Positions 35,105-43,493 of a stretch of 64,000 bases of DNA are shown here, in pieces (position 1 is the first letter of the stretch; every line of letters begins with the position of its first letter). The translations under genes were made by a program, and so were the position numbers. The DNA is from Pseudomonas wuhanensis. Its GTDB lineage: Bacteria > Pseudomonadota > Gammaproteobacteria > Pseudomonadales > Pseudomonadaceae. The DNA is taken from contig NZ_CP117430.1 in assembly GCF_030687395.1 (NCBI RefSeq), positions 5,704,001-5,768,000 of the forward strand, in the 5' to 3' direction. The notes beneath the pieces were generated by a model that searched no databases, was not told where the DNA came from, and saw only the letters and a program-made list of their open reading frames with translations.

Positions 35105-37911
35105 GTCTACCTGTGGCTTTCCTGCGAGATGCGCAGCAATTGATTCCTGAAGCGCGACGTTTCGATGATCCGCTGTCGACTTTGGCCTTTGGCACCGACG
35201 CCAGTTTCTACCGGTTGATTCCAAAACTGGTGATTCGTGTCGAGTCCGAAGACGAAGTGGTGGCGCTACTTAAACTGGCACAGCGGGATAAAGTCCCGGT
35301 GACCTTCCGCGCCGCCGGCACCAGCCTGTCGGGCCAGGCCATCAGTGATTCAGTGCTGATCGTGCTGGGAGATAACTGGAACGGTCGCGAGATTCGCGGG
35401 CAAGGTACACAGATCCGTCTGCAACCAGGCGTGATCGGTGCCCAGGCCAACGCCTGGCTGGCACCGTTCGGACGTAAGATCGGTCCGGATCCAGCGTCGA
35501 TCAACGCCTGCAAAATCGGCGGCATCGTTGCCAATAATGCCAGCGGCATGTGCTGCGGCACGGCGCAGAACACCTATCACACCCTGGCCGGAATTCGCCT
35601 GGTGCTGGCCGATGGCAGCCGTCTCGATACCGAAGACGCCGCCAGTGTCGCGGCCTTCCGTGAGAGCCACGCCGAACTGCTGGAGCGTCTGGCGACGTTG
35701 GGCCGCGAGACCCGCGCCAATGCCGAACTGGCTGCGAGAATTCGCCACAAATACCGTCTGAAAAATACCACTGGGCTGTCACTCAATGCCCTGGTGGATT
35801 TCGACGAGCCTGTGGATATCTTGAGCCACTTGCTGGTGGGCTCCGAGGGCACACTCGGGTTTATCAGCGCGGTGACCTACGACACGGTAATCGACCACCC
35901 GAACAAGGCGTCGGCGCTGATCGTGTTCCCGGATGTGGAAACCTGCTGCAACGCCGTCACCGTGCTGAAAAGCCAACCGGTGTCGGCCGTGGAACTGCTG
36001 GACCGTCGCAGTCTGCGCTCGGTGCAGGACAAGCCCGGCATGCCGGCTTTCGTACAACAGCTGTCGACCAATGCCTGCGCCCTGCTGATCGAATCCCGCG
36101 CCGCTTCGTCCTCGTTGCTGCAGGAGCAACTGGCGCAAATCATGGCGTCGCTGACTGGGTTCCCGGTGGAGAAGCAGGTGGACTTCACCGAAGACCCGGT
36201 GGAAAACGCCCGGCTCTGGGCAATCCGCAAGGACACCTTCCCTGCCGTCGGCGCGGTGCGCAAAACCGGTACCACGGTGATCATCGAAGACGTGACCTTC
36301 CCGGTGGAACAACTGGCCAGCGGCGTGAACCGCTTGATCGAGCTGTTCGACAAACATCACTACGACGAAGCGATCCTTTTCGGACACGCCCTGGAAGGCA
36401 ATCTGCACTTCGTCTTCACCCAAGGCTTCAACAGCGCGGAAGAAGTCGCACGCTACCAGGCATTCATGGACGACGTCGCGCAGTTGGTGGCCGTTGAATT
36501 CGGCGGTTCGCTGAAAGCCGAACACGGCACCGGCCGTAACATGGCGCCCTTCGTCGAACTGGAATGGGGCAGCGACGCTTACCAGTTGATGTGGCAGCTC
36601 AAACGCCTGCTCGACCCCAACGGCATTCTCAACCCGGACGTGGTGCTCAGCGACGATCCGCAGATCCACCTCAAGCATCTGAAGCCGCTGCCCGCCGCCG
36701 ATGAGATTGTGGATAAGTGCATCGAGTGCGGTTTCTGCGAACCGGTGTGCCCATCGAAAGGCCTGACGCTGAGCCCACGCCAGCGCATCGTGATCTGGCG
36801 TGACATTCAAGCGAAGAAACGCGCCGGCACAGACACCACCGAACTAGAACAAGCCTACGAATACCAAGGCATCGATACGTGCGCCGCCACAGGCCTGTGT
36901 GCACAACGTTGTCCTGTAGGAATCAACACCGGCGAGCTGGTGAAAAAGCTCCGCGGCCGTAAGGCAACGCATACGAAAACCGCCAACTGGATTGAAGGAC
37001 ATTTCGCCACCGCGTTGCAAGGCGCGCGCTTCACCCTGCACGTGGCCAACGGTGCGCGGATGCTGTTGGGAGCGCCACGCCTGGCGAAGCTTTCGGCATC
37101 GCTGACGCGGCTGTCCAAGGGTCAGGTTCCGCAATGGACCAACGCCATGCCACAGCCGGAAAGAGCCATTCGTTTCAGCCCGAGCCTGTCGGACGAGCGG
37201 CCTCAGGTGGTGTACCTGGCGGCCTGCGTGTCGCGGGTCATGGGCCCGGCGGCGGGTGATAAAGAGCAAATGTCGCTGTACGAAAAAACCCGTGGTCTGT
37301 TGGAAAAGGCCGGCTACCAAGTAGTTTTTCCGGACAATCAGGACAATCTTTGCTGCGGCCAGCCATTCGCCTCCAAAGGCTACGCCGAACAGGCCGAACA
37401 CAAGCGCCAGGAACTGATCGGCGCACTGCTGCACGCCAGCCGCGGCGGGCTCGACCCGATCTATTGCGACACCAGCCCCTGCACCTTGCGGCTGGTTCAG
37501 GACTTGGGCGACGTGCGACTGGACCTGTACGACCCGGTGCGTTTCATTCGCACTCACTTGATGGATCGTCTCGATTTCATCCCCCAGGAAGCGCCGATCG
37601 CGGTGCATGTCACGTGCAGCACTCAGCATCTCGGCGAGAGCCAGGCGTTGATCGATCTTGCGCGTAAATGCAGTAAAAACGTGGTCATCCCGGAAGGCAT
37701 TCACTGCTGCGGCTTTGCCGGTGACAAGGGCTTCACCACCCCGCAATTGAATGCCCATTCGTTACGCACGCTGAAGGACGCGGTGCAGCAATGCAGTGAA
37801 GGGATTTCCACCAGCCGCACCTGTGAGATTGGTCTGACGCAACACAGTGGAATTGACTACCACGGGCTGGTTTATCTGGTGGATCGTGTGACCCGGGCCA
37901 GGGCGACCTGA
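35101..37911 (+). CDS. dld: FAD/iron-sulfur lactate dehydrogenase (D-lactate type)
   Basis: 936-residue multidomain oxidoreductase, probably respiratory D-lactate dehydrogenase. FAD-binding type 4 domain (AGTSLSGQAISDS; NNASGMCCG near 140-150; GSEGTLGF), FAD-oxidase C domain (HALEGNLHF; EHGTGRN near 475), two Cys clusters CIECGFCEPVCP (about 540) and CAATGLCAQRCP (about 594), and two C-terminal CCG motifs (LCCGQPFAS about 750; HCCGFAGDKG about 867). GGAGG lies just before the ATG, which overlaps lutC. Together with LutABC it allows use of both lactate enantiomers. No lldD flavin dehydrogenase is present here. Confidence 0.93.
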   Translation: MSLPVAFLRDAQQLIPEARRFDDPLSTLAFGTDASFYRLIPKLVIRVESEDEVVALLKLAQRDKVPVTFRAAGTSLSGQAISDSVLIVLGDNWNGREIRGQGTQIRLQPGVIGAQANAWLAPFGRKIGPDPASINACKIGGIVANNASGMCCGTAQNTYHTLAGIRLVLADGSRLDTEDAASVAAFRESHAELLERLATLGRETRANAELAARIRHKYRLKNTTGLSLNALVDFDEPVDILSHLLVGSEGTLGFISAVTYDTVIDHPNKASALIVFPDVETCCNAVTVLKSQPVSAVELLDRRSLRSVQDKPGMPAFVQQLSTNACALLIESRAASSSLLQEQLAQIMASLTGFPVEKQVDFTEDPVENARLWAIRKDTFPAVGAVRKTGTTVIIEDVTFPVEQLASGVNRLIELFDKHHYDEAILFGHALEGNLHFVFTQGFNSAEEVARYQAFMDDVAQLVAVEFGGSLKAEHGTGRNMAPFVELEWGSDAYQLMWQLKRLLDPNGILNPDVVLSDDPQIHLKHLKPLPAADEIVDKCIECGFCEPVCPSKGLTLSPRQRIVIWRDIQAKKRAGTDTTELEQAYEYQGIDTCAATGLCAQRCPVGINTGELVKKLRGRKATHTKTANWIEGHFATALQGARFTLHVANGARMLLGAPRLAKLSASLTRLSKGQVPQWTNAMPQPERAIRFSPSLSDERPQVVYLAACVSRVMGPAAGDKEQMSLYEKTRGLLEKAGYQVVFPDNQDNLCCGQPFASKGYAEQAEHKRQELIGALLHASRGGLDPIYCDTSPCTLRLVQDLGDVRLDLYDPVRFIRTHLMDRLDFIPQEAPIAVHVTCSTQHLGESQALIDLARKCSKNVVIPEGIHCCGFAGDKGFTTPQLNAHSLRTLKDAVQQCSEGISTSRTCEIGLTQHSGIDYHGLVYLVDRVTRARAT

Positions 37912-38039
37912 AGAAAAATAGAACCCTGGCGTACTGCCGCAGTCCACCGATCAAGTCCCGCAAAGCGGGATCTTCCCCGAAGTTGGCAGCCCGTTCTGAT
38001 GGCCAGCAATGCCTGGCCTTTCAGTTCAAGGAGGTACCC

Positions 38040-38321
38040 ATGAAACGCTCTGTATTGTTGGGTCTGTTCGTTACTGCCTCAATGCTGGCATCCCCCTCGT
38101 TTGCCGCCGGCGATGATCTCTGTGCAACCAACCTGCAAGCTATCGCCAATGCCAAGACTCAGACCCTGACGCCGGAAATGAGAACTCGCATTGAGGCCAG
38201 CGTCCAGCAAGCCAAGGCCTACCAGGCGCAAAACACCGAAGAAGGCACCAAGAAATGCATCTCCGAAACAACTCAAACCCTGCAGGAGATCCAGAACGCG
38301 GGCAAAGGCGATAAAGGCTGA
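38040..38321 (+). CDS. Small exported protein, paralog 1
   Basis: 93 residues with a clear signal peptide (MKRSVLLGLFVTASMLASPSFAA), predicting a mature periplasmic protein of about 70 residues that is helical and rich in Gln/Thr/Lys, with two cysteines (DDLCATN and KKCISE) able to form one disulfide. AAGGAGG lies 6 bp before the ATG. Function unknown. It shares signal peptide, Cys spacing and the C-terminal QTLQEIQN motif with the next gene, so the two are a tandem duplication. Confidence 0.8.
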   Translation: MKRSVLLGLFVTASMLASPSFAAGDDLCATNLQAIANAKTQTLTPEMRTRIEASVQQAKAYQAQNTEEGTKKCISETTQTLQEIQNAGKGDKG

Positions 38322-38332
38322 TAACGACTGAG

Positions 38333-38352
38333 GGTCAACCTTCGGGTTGGCC
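38333..38352 (+). terminator. Hairpin with TTCG loop after small exported protein 1
   Basis: Arms GGTCAACC / GGTTGGCC (one G-T pair) with a TTCG tetraloop, followed by TTCT. Probable terminator. Confidence 0.6.
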
Positions 38353-38492
38353 TTCTAAGCCATTCGCCCCACCTCCCGGAAAAATCTTTCACCCCATCGC
38401 CAGCAAAAACAGAACCCTTGCACGCCATCACAGTCCATTTGTTAAGCCCCAATCAGCGTGGCCCAATCCCCACCCCGTTCCAGGAGATACCC

Positions 38493-38768
38493 ATGAAGCG
38501 TTCCGCCTTGGCTGGACTGCTCATCGCTGCAACAACGTTGGCTTCCTCCGCATACGCCTCAAACGATAGCGATCAATGCGTAATGAAGCTCCAGGAAGTC
38601 AACAGCAAGCTATCCAGCGCTGCCACGCTGGACGCCGCCACCAAAGGCGTCGTCATCACCAAAGCCGAACAAGCCAAGGCCGCTCACGCTGCCAACAACG
38701 ACAAAGAATGTGTTTCCCTGACGCAGCAGGCGCTTCAGGACATTCAAAGCCACATGAATAGCCATTAG
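38493..38768 (+). CDS. Small exported protein, paralog 2
   Basis: 91 residues with signal peptide MKRSALAGLLIAATTLASSAYAS and two cysteines (DQCVMKL, KECVSL) placed as in paralog 1. The ends QQALQDIQ and QTLQEIQN correspond. CAGGAG lies before the ATG. Function unknown. It lies just before ssrA and is the last core gene before the island. Confidence 0.78.
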   Translation: MKRSALAGLLIAATTLASSAYASNDSDQCVMKLQEVNSKLSSAATLDAATKGVVITKAEQAKAAHAANNDKECVSLTQQALQDIQSHMNSH

Positions 38769-38865
38769 CGCCGGGCCAGATAACACGCAGGTAAAGACGG
38801 AAGGTCGACTCGCCGCGCGCATTGGCGTACACTGCGCTTGCCTGCAGGTTACACACTGCAGGTTC

Positions 38866-39259
38866 GGGGCCGTTTAGGATTCGACGCCGGTTGCGAAACT
38901 TTAGGTGCATGCCGAGTTGGTAACAGAACTCGTAAATCCACTGTTGCAACTTTCTATAGTTGCCAATGACGAAACCTACGGGGAATACGCTCTCGCTGCG
39001 TAAGCAGCCTTAGCCCTTCCCTCCTGGTACCTTCGGGTCCAGCAATCATCAGGGGATGTCTGTAAACCCAAAGTGATTGTCATATAGAACAGAATCGCCG
39101 TGCAGTACGTTGTGGACGAAGCGGCTAAAACTTACACAACTCGCCCAAAGCACCCTGCCCGTCGGGTCGCTGAGGGTTAACTTAATAGACACGGCTACGC
39201 ATGTAGTACCGACAGCGGAGTACTGGCGGACGGGGGTTCAAATCCCCCCGGCTCCACCA
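38866..39259 (+). ncRNA. ssrA: Transfer-messenger RNA (tmRNA, ssrA)
   Basis: 394-nt ribosome-rescue RNA. The 5' GGGGCCG and 3' CGGCTCC-ACCA halves form the tRNA-Ala-like acceptor stem, and the T-arm GGGGTTCAAATCCCC is intact. The tag reading frame at 38962-39003 encodes ANDETYGEYALAA followed by TAA. A possible promoter is GTCGAC-18 bp-TACACT about 35 bp upstream. The 3' end is the probable attachment site of the island whose integrase gene follows. Confidence 0.96.
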
Positions 39260-39270
39260 CTTGATCATCT

Positions 39271-39296
39271 AAAGACGTCCACGGACGTCTTTTTTT
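39271..39296 (+). terminator. ssrA terminator
   Basis: Perfect 10-bp arms AAAGACGTCC / GGACGTCTTT with a 2-base loop, continuing into TTTT. It lies 11 bp past the tmRNA CCA end. Confidence 0.88.
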
Positions 39297-39372
39297 GTGC
39301 CTGAAATCCAGTGAAATCAAGGGTTTAAGGGCTACTGGGCTCCGCAGAAGTTTTTTGAGTTCCAGCCGTTTG

Positions 39373-39422
39373 GGTATTCCAAATGGTATTCCAGGCCATC
39401 CAGTGCTATTTTTTGGAATACC
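39373..39422. repeat. GGTATTCC repeats in the integrase promoter region
   Basis: Two direct copies of GGTATTCC (39373, 39385; 12 bp apart) and one inverted copy GGAATACC (39415) lie 25-74 bp upstream of the integrase start. Spacing and symmetry suggest binding sites for an excisionase/repressor, or arm sites for the integrase itself. Confidence 0.5.
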
Positions 39423-39446
39423 AAAACGGTGTCAGAGGAAGCTCTC

Positions 39447-40703
39447 ATGCCTGCTCCAGCCCTTCGCCTTTCCGACCGCCAGCTCAAGGCAGTCAAGGCA
39501 AAAGACAAGGATTACGTCCTCAGCGATGGTGACGGCCTTCAGCTCCGAGTCAGGAACAACGGCTCGATGCTGTGGAACTTCAACTACCGCGAGCCGGTAA
39601 CCAAACACCGTATCAATATGGGGCTGGGCACGTACCCAGAGCTCTCACTAGCGAGCGCCAGGAAAAAAGTGGTGGAAGCGCGCGAGCTGCTTGCACAAGG
39701 CATTGATCCCAAGGTGCACCGCAATGCACAGGACGAAGCCAAACGAGCGGAGACGGAACACACGTTCGAGAACGTGGCCACCGCCTGGTTCGAGCTGAAG
39801 AAGGACTCCGTCACACCGGCGTACGCCGAAGACATTTGGCGATCGCTCACGCTACATGTATTTCCAGACCTGAAAACAACGCCGCTCTCGAAAATTACCG
39901 CACCGATGGTCATCGAACTGCTTCGCCCAATCGAAGCCAAAGGCAGCCTCGAGACAGTGAAGCGATTGAGCCAACGGCTTAACGAGATCATGACCTACGG
40001 CGTCAATTCAGGACTGATTTTTGCGAACCCACTCAGTGGCATTCGCGCAGTGTTCAAGAAACCCAAGAAACAGAACATGGCCGCGCTACGACCCGATGAG
40101 CTTTCTGAGCTCATGATCGAAATCGCGAACGCCAGCATCAAGCGGATCACCCGCTGCCTGATCGAATGGCAACTGCACACCATGACCCGTCCTGCCGAAG
40201 CGGCCACCACCCGATGGGCAGACATAGACTTCGACAAACGCATCTGGACCATCCCACCGGAGCGTATGAAAAAGCGCCGTCCGCACACCATCCCGCTGAC
40301 CGAACACGCACTCGCGTTACTGGACACGCTCAAGCCCCACAGCAGCCACAGGGAATACGTGTTCCCATCAGATAGAAATCCGCGCACCCACGCCAATAGC
40401 CAGACCGCCAACATGGCGTTGAAACGCATGGGCTTCCAAGACCGCTTGGTCAGCCATGGCATGCGCTCCATGGCCAGCACCATCCTGAACGAGCATGGGT
40501 GGGATCCGGAGCTGATCGAAGTCGCGCTGGCGCATGTCGACAAGGACGAAGTCCGCAGCGCTTACAACCGAGCGGACTACATCGAACGCCGGAGACCGAT
40601 GATGGCTTGGTGGAGTGAGCACATTCAGAAAGCGGCCACCGGCAACCTGTCGGCATCTGCGATCAATCAAACCAGGGACCACAACGTCGTGCCAATACGG
40701 TGA
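39447..40703 (+). CDS. P4-type tyrosine integrase
   Basis: 418-residue site-specific recombinase of the genomic island. N-terminal DUF4102 arm-binding domain (LSDGDGLQLRVRNNGS), core-binding domain (about 105-200), and catalytic domain with Arg248 (HTMTRPAEA), His337-x-x-Arg340 (SHGMRSM), His363 and the nucleophile Tyr373 (RSAYNRADY). The ATG with AGAGGAA 6 bp upstream is preferred over a GTG six codons earlier. Lying 187 bp from the ssrA 3' end, it most likely inserts the island into ssrA. Confidence 0.94.
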   Translation: MPAPALRLSDRQLKAVKAKDKDYVLSDGDGLQLRVRNNGSMLWNFNYREPVTKHRINMGLGTYPELSLASARKKVVEARELLAQGIDPKVHRNAQDEAKRAETEHTFENVATAWFELKKDSVTPAYAEDIWRSLTLHVFPDLKTTPLSKITAPMVIELLRPIEAKGSLETVKRLSQRLNEIMTYGVNSGLIFANPLSGIRAVFKKPKKQNMAALRPDELSELMIEIANASIKRITRCLIEWQLHTMTRPAEAATTRWADIDFDKRIWTIPPERMKKRRPHTIPLTEHALALLDTLKPHSSHREYVFPSDRNPRTHANSQTANMALKRMGFQDRLVSHGMRSMASTILNEHGWDPELIEVALAHVDKDEVRSAYNRADYIERRRPMMAWWSEHIQKAATGNLSASAINQTRDHNVVPIR

Positions 40704-40710
40704 GCGCTCA

Positions 40711-40850
40711 CCGGACGCCGCCAGGAACCGAGAATGACTCCCCAGATGGAGTGTTGGTTGATTTGGCGACAGCGGCGACAGCGGCGAAAACCCGCGTAAT
40801 ACCTGGCCTGCAGCATGGCGACAAAAATGGCGACTGTCGCCACTGCAAGC
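40711..40850 (-). pseudogene. Remnant of a heptamer-array gene (inverted copy)
   Basis: Minus-strand translation gives LSPCCRPGITRVFAAVAAVA, matching LSPRARPETTRVVATVAAVA of the intact gene at 46890-47246. The DNA carries GGCGACA-type heptamers at 40765, 40774, 40783 (degenerate), 40817 and 40829 (degenerate), with nearly the same spacing as the intact array but in opposite orientation. Both ends of the gene are missing. It appears to be a fragment left from a duplicated or rearranged module. Confidence 0.6.
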
Positions 40851-40937
40851 CTTGTTCTTGGGGCCTTTTGACTAAGTCCATGCGAGCGGGAAGGCTCCGC
40901 ATTCCCACTCGCATGGGCTCTGCGTTATGGCATCTCA

Positions 40938-41001
40938 CTTGACCACCTAATTGCATTGCCACTGACCAGTCATTCGCATTCGCGCTGACCAGCCGTTTGC
41001 A
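40938..41001. repeat. 64-bp IS-end-like repeat, left copy
   Basis: Inverted copy of 44611-44674; about 55 of 64 positions agree by eye. Contains short internal repeats around ACTGACCAGTC and TGCATT, as in the multiple terminal repeats of IS21-type elements. No transposase gene accompanies it. Confidence 0.6.
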
Positions 41002-41068
41002 GTTGATGGATGTCAGCGGATGCAACTCAGCCGCGAGAGCGTCAGCCAAGCACTGAAGGACTGCAACC

Positions 41069-41254
41069 GGCCGATTGTGTTGAAAAAGTCGACCCGGCCT
41101 GGTGACCCATGCATTGAGCGGTGAAAGCGCCTTTTTTGCACGCCGCTACGTCAAATCTGAGTCCTGAACCTTCTGCGCTAAACACAGATTTCAATCTCAG
41201 ACGCGCACTTTTCTGCCGTGGAAACCGAAGCCGACTTTTTCAACACAATCGGCC
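41069..41254. mobile_element. 186-bp MITE-like element, copy A
   Basis: Bounded by perfect 23-bp terminal inverted repeats (41069-41091 and 41232-41254) containing TGTTGAAAAAGTCG. No coding capacity. A second copy of identical length in the same orientation lies at 44382-44567. The TIRs resemble those of IS5/IS1182-type elements, so it is probably mobilised by a transposase elsewhere. The rest of the 640-bp gap after the integrase holds no gene I can recognise. Confidence 0.8.
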
Positions 41255-41343
41255 AAAAAGAGACCGTGACTCTGCCGGGTCAACGCTCTATTCACGGGAA
41301 GATGTCGGCTGGTCACGGCCTTGCTAGGAGGGGTGGCGTCCGG

Positions 41344-42147
41344 TCAACTATGCAGGGCCACCGATCGAAGCGACACAGCAAGGTCATATTCCATCAGGCG
41401 TACGTTTGGCACCTGTGATGCCGCGTACCGTAGTTTTTGGCCGATGTCAGAAGCGACGATGACGCCATACACGCTCCTCTCGCCCGCGAGGTGCTCTTTC
41501 ACCCAGCCCATGTAACGAAGGATTTGTCCCATTGCCGCGTCCGGCCCACGACCTACTTTCAGTTCGAGGACGTAGAAGTCGCCGTTCCCCGTCGCCAGGA
41601 TGTCGATCGGGCCGACGTCAGTTTGGAACTCCACGCCGTCGCGATCGTCCGTGCGGTATAGCGTGAGCGGCGCATCGTGGCCAGGTAACCTTGGAAGTTT
41701 TTTAGCGAGGTAATCGCGCAGGTGTGCCTCCAGAGCGAACATGCTGTACGCCTCATCGGATGCCTCAACAGCTTCGACGATCGGCAGCGGATTCTCACCC
41801 ACCCCGTCAGCGAGGCGGACGATCAGTGCGCCATCGCCAGATTGTGCGATCTCCCACACGCCGTGCTTCTCTGGTTGGTACCAAACGACCCGGCCGCGCC
41901 CAGTGCTATACAGGTAATCGTAGGCCGTGTCGGTGAGCCGTGGTTTCTTGTTCTCGTTGTAGTGAATACGTGATGGGTGATTCACCGCCCCCGAGATGAT
42001 GCTGCATGTCATCGAACTGTCGTTGACGTCATGACCATACATCGACCTTACCTTTGCTTTAATCGCAGGGTATGTGCATTCCCCGTTCATCTGCTGCGCC
42101 GCTTCCCGAACCATCTGCCATACCGGCGGGCGGTTGCCATTGCTCAC
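41344..42147 (-). CDS. NucS-like (DUF91) PD-(D/E)XK endonuclease
   Basis: 267 residues from a GTG with GAGGAG 7 bp upstream. The N-terminal 90 residues form a small helical domain (PPVWQMVREAAQQMNGECTY) that may bind DNA. The C-terminal half has the restriction-nuclease core: Asp182 (GPIDILATG), Glu195-Leu-Lys197 (YVLELKVGRG) and Gln208 (GQILRYMGWV), the NucS/DUF91 pattern. NucS enzymes cut mismatched or branched DNA; related stand-alone proteins occur in defence islands. The true role is unknown. First gene inward of MITE A. Confidence 0.75.
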   Translation of the reverse strand: MSNGNRPPVWQMVREAAQQMNGECTYPAIKAKVRSMYGHDVNDSSMTCSIISGAVNHPSRIHYNENKKPRLTDTAYDYLYSTGRGRVVWYQPEKHGVWEIAQSGDGALIVRLADGVGENPLPIVEAVEASDEAYSMFALEAHLRDYLAKKLPRLPGHDAPLTLYRTDDRDGVEFQTDVGPIDILATGNGDFYVLELKVGRGPDAAMGQILRYMGWVKEHLAGERSVYGVIVASDIGQKLRYAASQVPNVRLMEYDLAVSLRSVALHS

Positions 42148-42394
42148 TGTTGTACTCCTCGTTTGTGTTCTGTTTTCGCGTAATGAACCACGCCGTGAGC
42201 GTATAGGGTTCACTTAATCGTGGTAGCAATTCGTTAGCCCTTACAGCGAGCTTTGGATAGTAAGCCGCCTTTCAAGAGAGGGCGTAATCGGTCAGTTTCG
42301 GCCTATCATGAGCGTCGATTAAATCTGGTACGGTTCAGCCCATGCCATTGTGTGCGACCTACTTCCCGGCAGCTTTGATATTGGTGGGTGTGAA

Positions 42395-43129
42395 CTACGC
42401 GAAGCCGAACGTATCCCTATGGGCAGCAAGGTAGGGCAAATGCTTTGGATTGAGCTTGCGTAGCTTCATGGATTTCGACAGACCAAACTCTGGAGGCAGC
42501 TTTTCGGCAATGCTGGACAGCAGAATAGAGCCATCATCTTTGAATGAGATCAGACCTTGGTCAAACAGGCGATCGTAGTGTGGCGCCAGTAGCAAGCCGT
42601 TAAATGGATCGAGCTTGGAATCTGCTTCTGACTGGCTCCAGGGAACAATGTGCGATGCGACCAGCAGCTTGGGCTCCTTTACTCCGGAGAGTGCGCAAGC
42701 ATCACCCCAAAACCCCATCAATTGCTTCCTGAACTTCTGCTGGCCGACGCGGGCCATGATTGTCGTTGCCCGAGCGGTAATCAGGTTAGCCAAATCTTTT
42801 GTACTCCCGACCTGGCCATCTTCATGTTCAACGGCATCGAGCACGGTAACGATGAAGCTGGATTCGGAATTTTCCAGCACGATGGGGCTGATCATATCAA
42901 CGAGCGCTTTCGGGAACTTGATCTCGCGTCCGCTAGTGATCTGAAAGTAATCGACGATATCCAGTTCGAATCGTGGCTCGAATGAGATTTGTAGGAGGCG
43001 GCGTGTGCCGTCTACGAAATTGCAGTTTTCACGAACCTCGGTGTGGGAGCCCCAAAGAATGTGTTCCTTTTTACGGTCGCGGAATGGCTGTTGCCAGGAT
43101 GTATCCGATAGTTTGATGAGCTTGGCCAT
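42395..43129 (-). CDS. HNH endonuclease (HNH_2 type)
   Basis: 244 residues. The C-terminal half has the HNH_2 pattern: CALSG near 145, ASHIVPW with His160, LDPFNGLLLAPHYDRLFD (Asn177, His184) and GLISF. The N-terminal 110 residues are not recognised and may be a specificity or sensor domain. HNH_2 proteins are common in phage-defence neighbourhoods and in type II/IV-like restriction. Its base composition looks lower in G+C than the core genes. It is separated by 247 bp from the NucS-like gene on the same strand. Confidence 0.82.
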   Translation of the reverse strand: MAKLIKLSDTSWQQPFRDRKKEHILWGSHTEVRENCNFVDGTRRLLQISFEPRFELDIVDYFQITSGREIKFPKALVDMISPIVLENSESSFIVTVLDAVEHEDGQVGSTKDLANLITARATTIMARVGQQKFRKQLMGFWGDACALSGVKEPKLLVASHIVPWSQSEADSKLDPFNGLLLAPHYDRLFDQGLISFKDDGSILLSSIAEKLPPEFGLSKSMKLRKLNPKHLPYLAAHRDTFGFA

Positions 43130-43144
43130 GCCAATCCCTTTTCG

Positions 43145-43321
43145 AATGAGAACACCAATGGGCTGTTAAGACAGTACTTCCCGAAAGGGACTGACCTTGC
43201 TGATCACTCGCAAGCCACGCTCAATGAGGTGGCAAGGCAGCTAAATAGCCGCCCTCGGAAAACACTAAACTACGAAACGCCCGCTGAACGATTTAGCCAA
43301 TCTGTTGCATCGACCGGTTGA
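43145..43321 (+). pseudogene. IS30-family transposase, C-terminal remnant
   Basis: Translation gives NENTNGLLRQYFPKGTDLAD followed by LNSRPRKTLNYETPAERF and ends at TGA, the conserved C-terminus of IS30 transposases with its catalytic Glu region. Only about 59 codons remain; the 5' part was lost at a junction 15 bp upstream of the HNH gene start. The following 172 bp to the EcsC gene hold no gene; it probably includes the old IS end. Confidence 0.85.
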
Positions 43322-43493
43322 ATCCACAGCCAAAAGCAGCCAGTCAGCATCCACAAATGGGCCGATTCACCGTGTGTGGTGCTAGGTTAAGGGACAGATT
43401 TATTTACCCCAATTACCCCCAGCAAACTTAACCTGTGGCAGGGGAGCTGACGCCCTGGCCACAGGGAAATCCGGCTATCACTAAGGCGGGTCG

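Noticed and set aside
41121..41327. Short frames inside MITE copy A
   Set aside because: They cross the terminal inverted repeat and are not conserved in the equal-length copy B.
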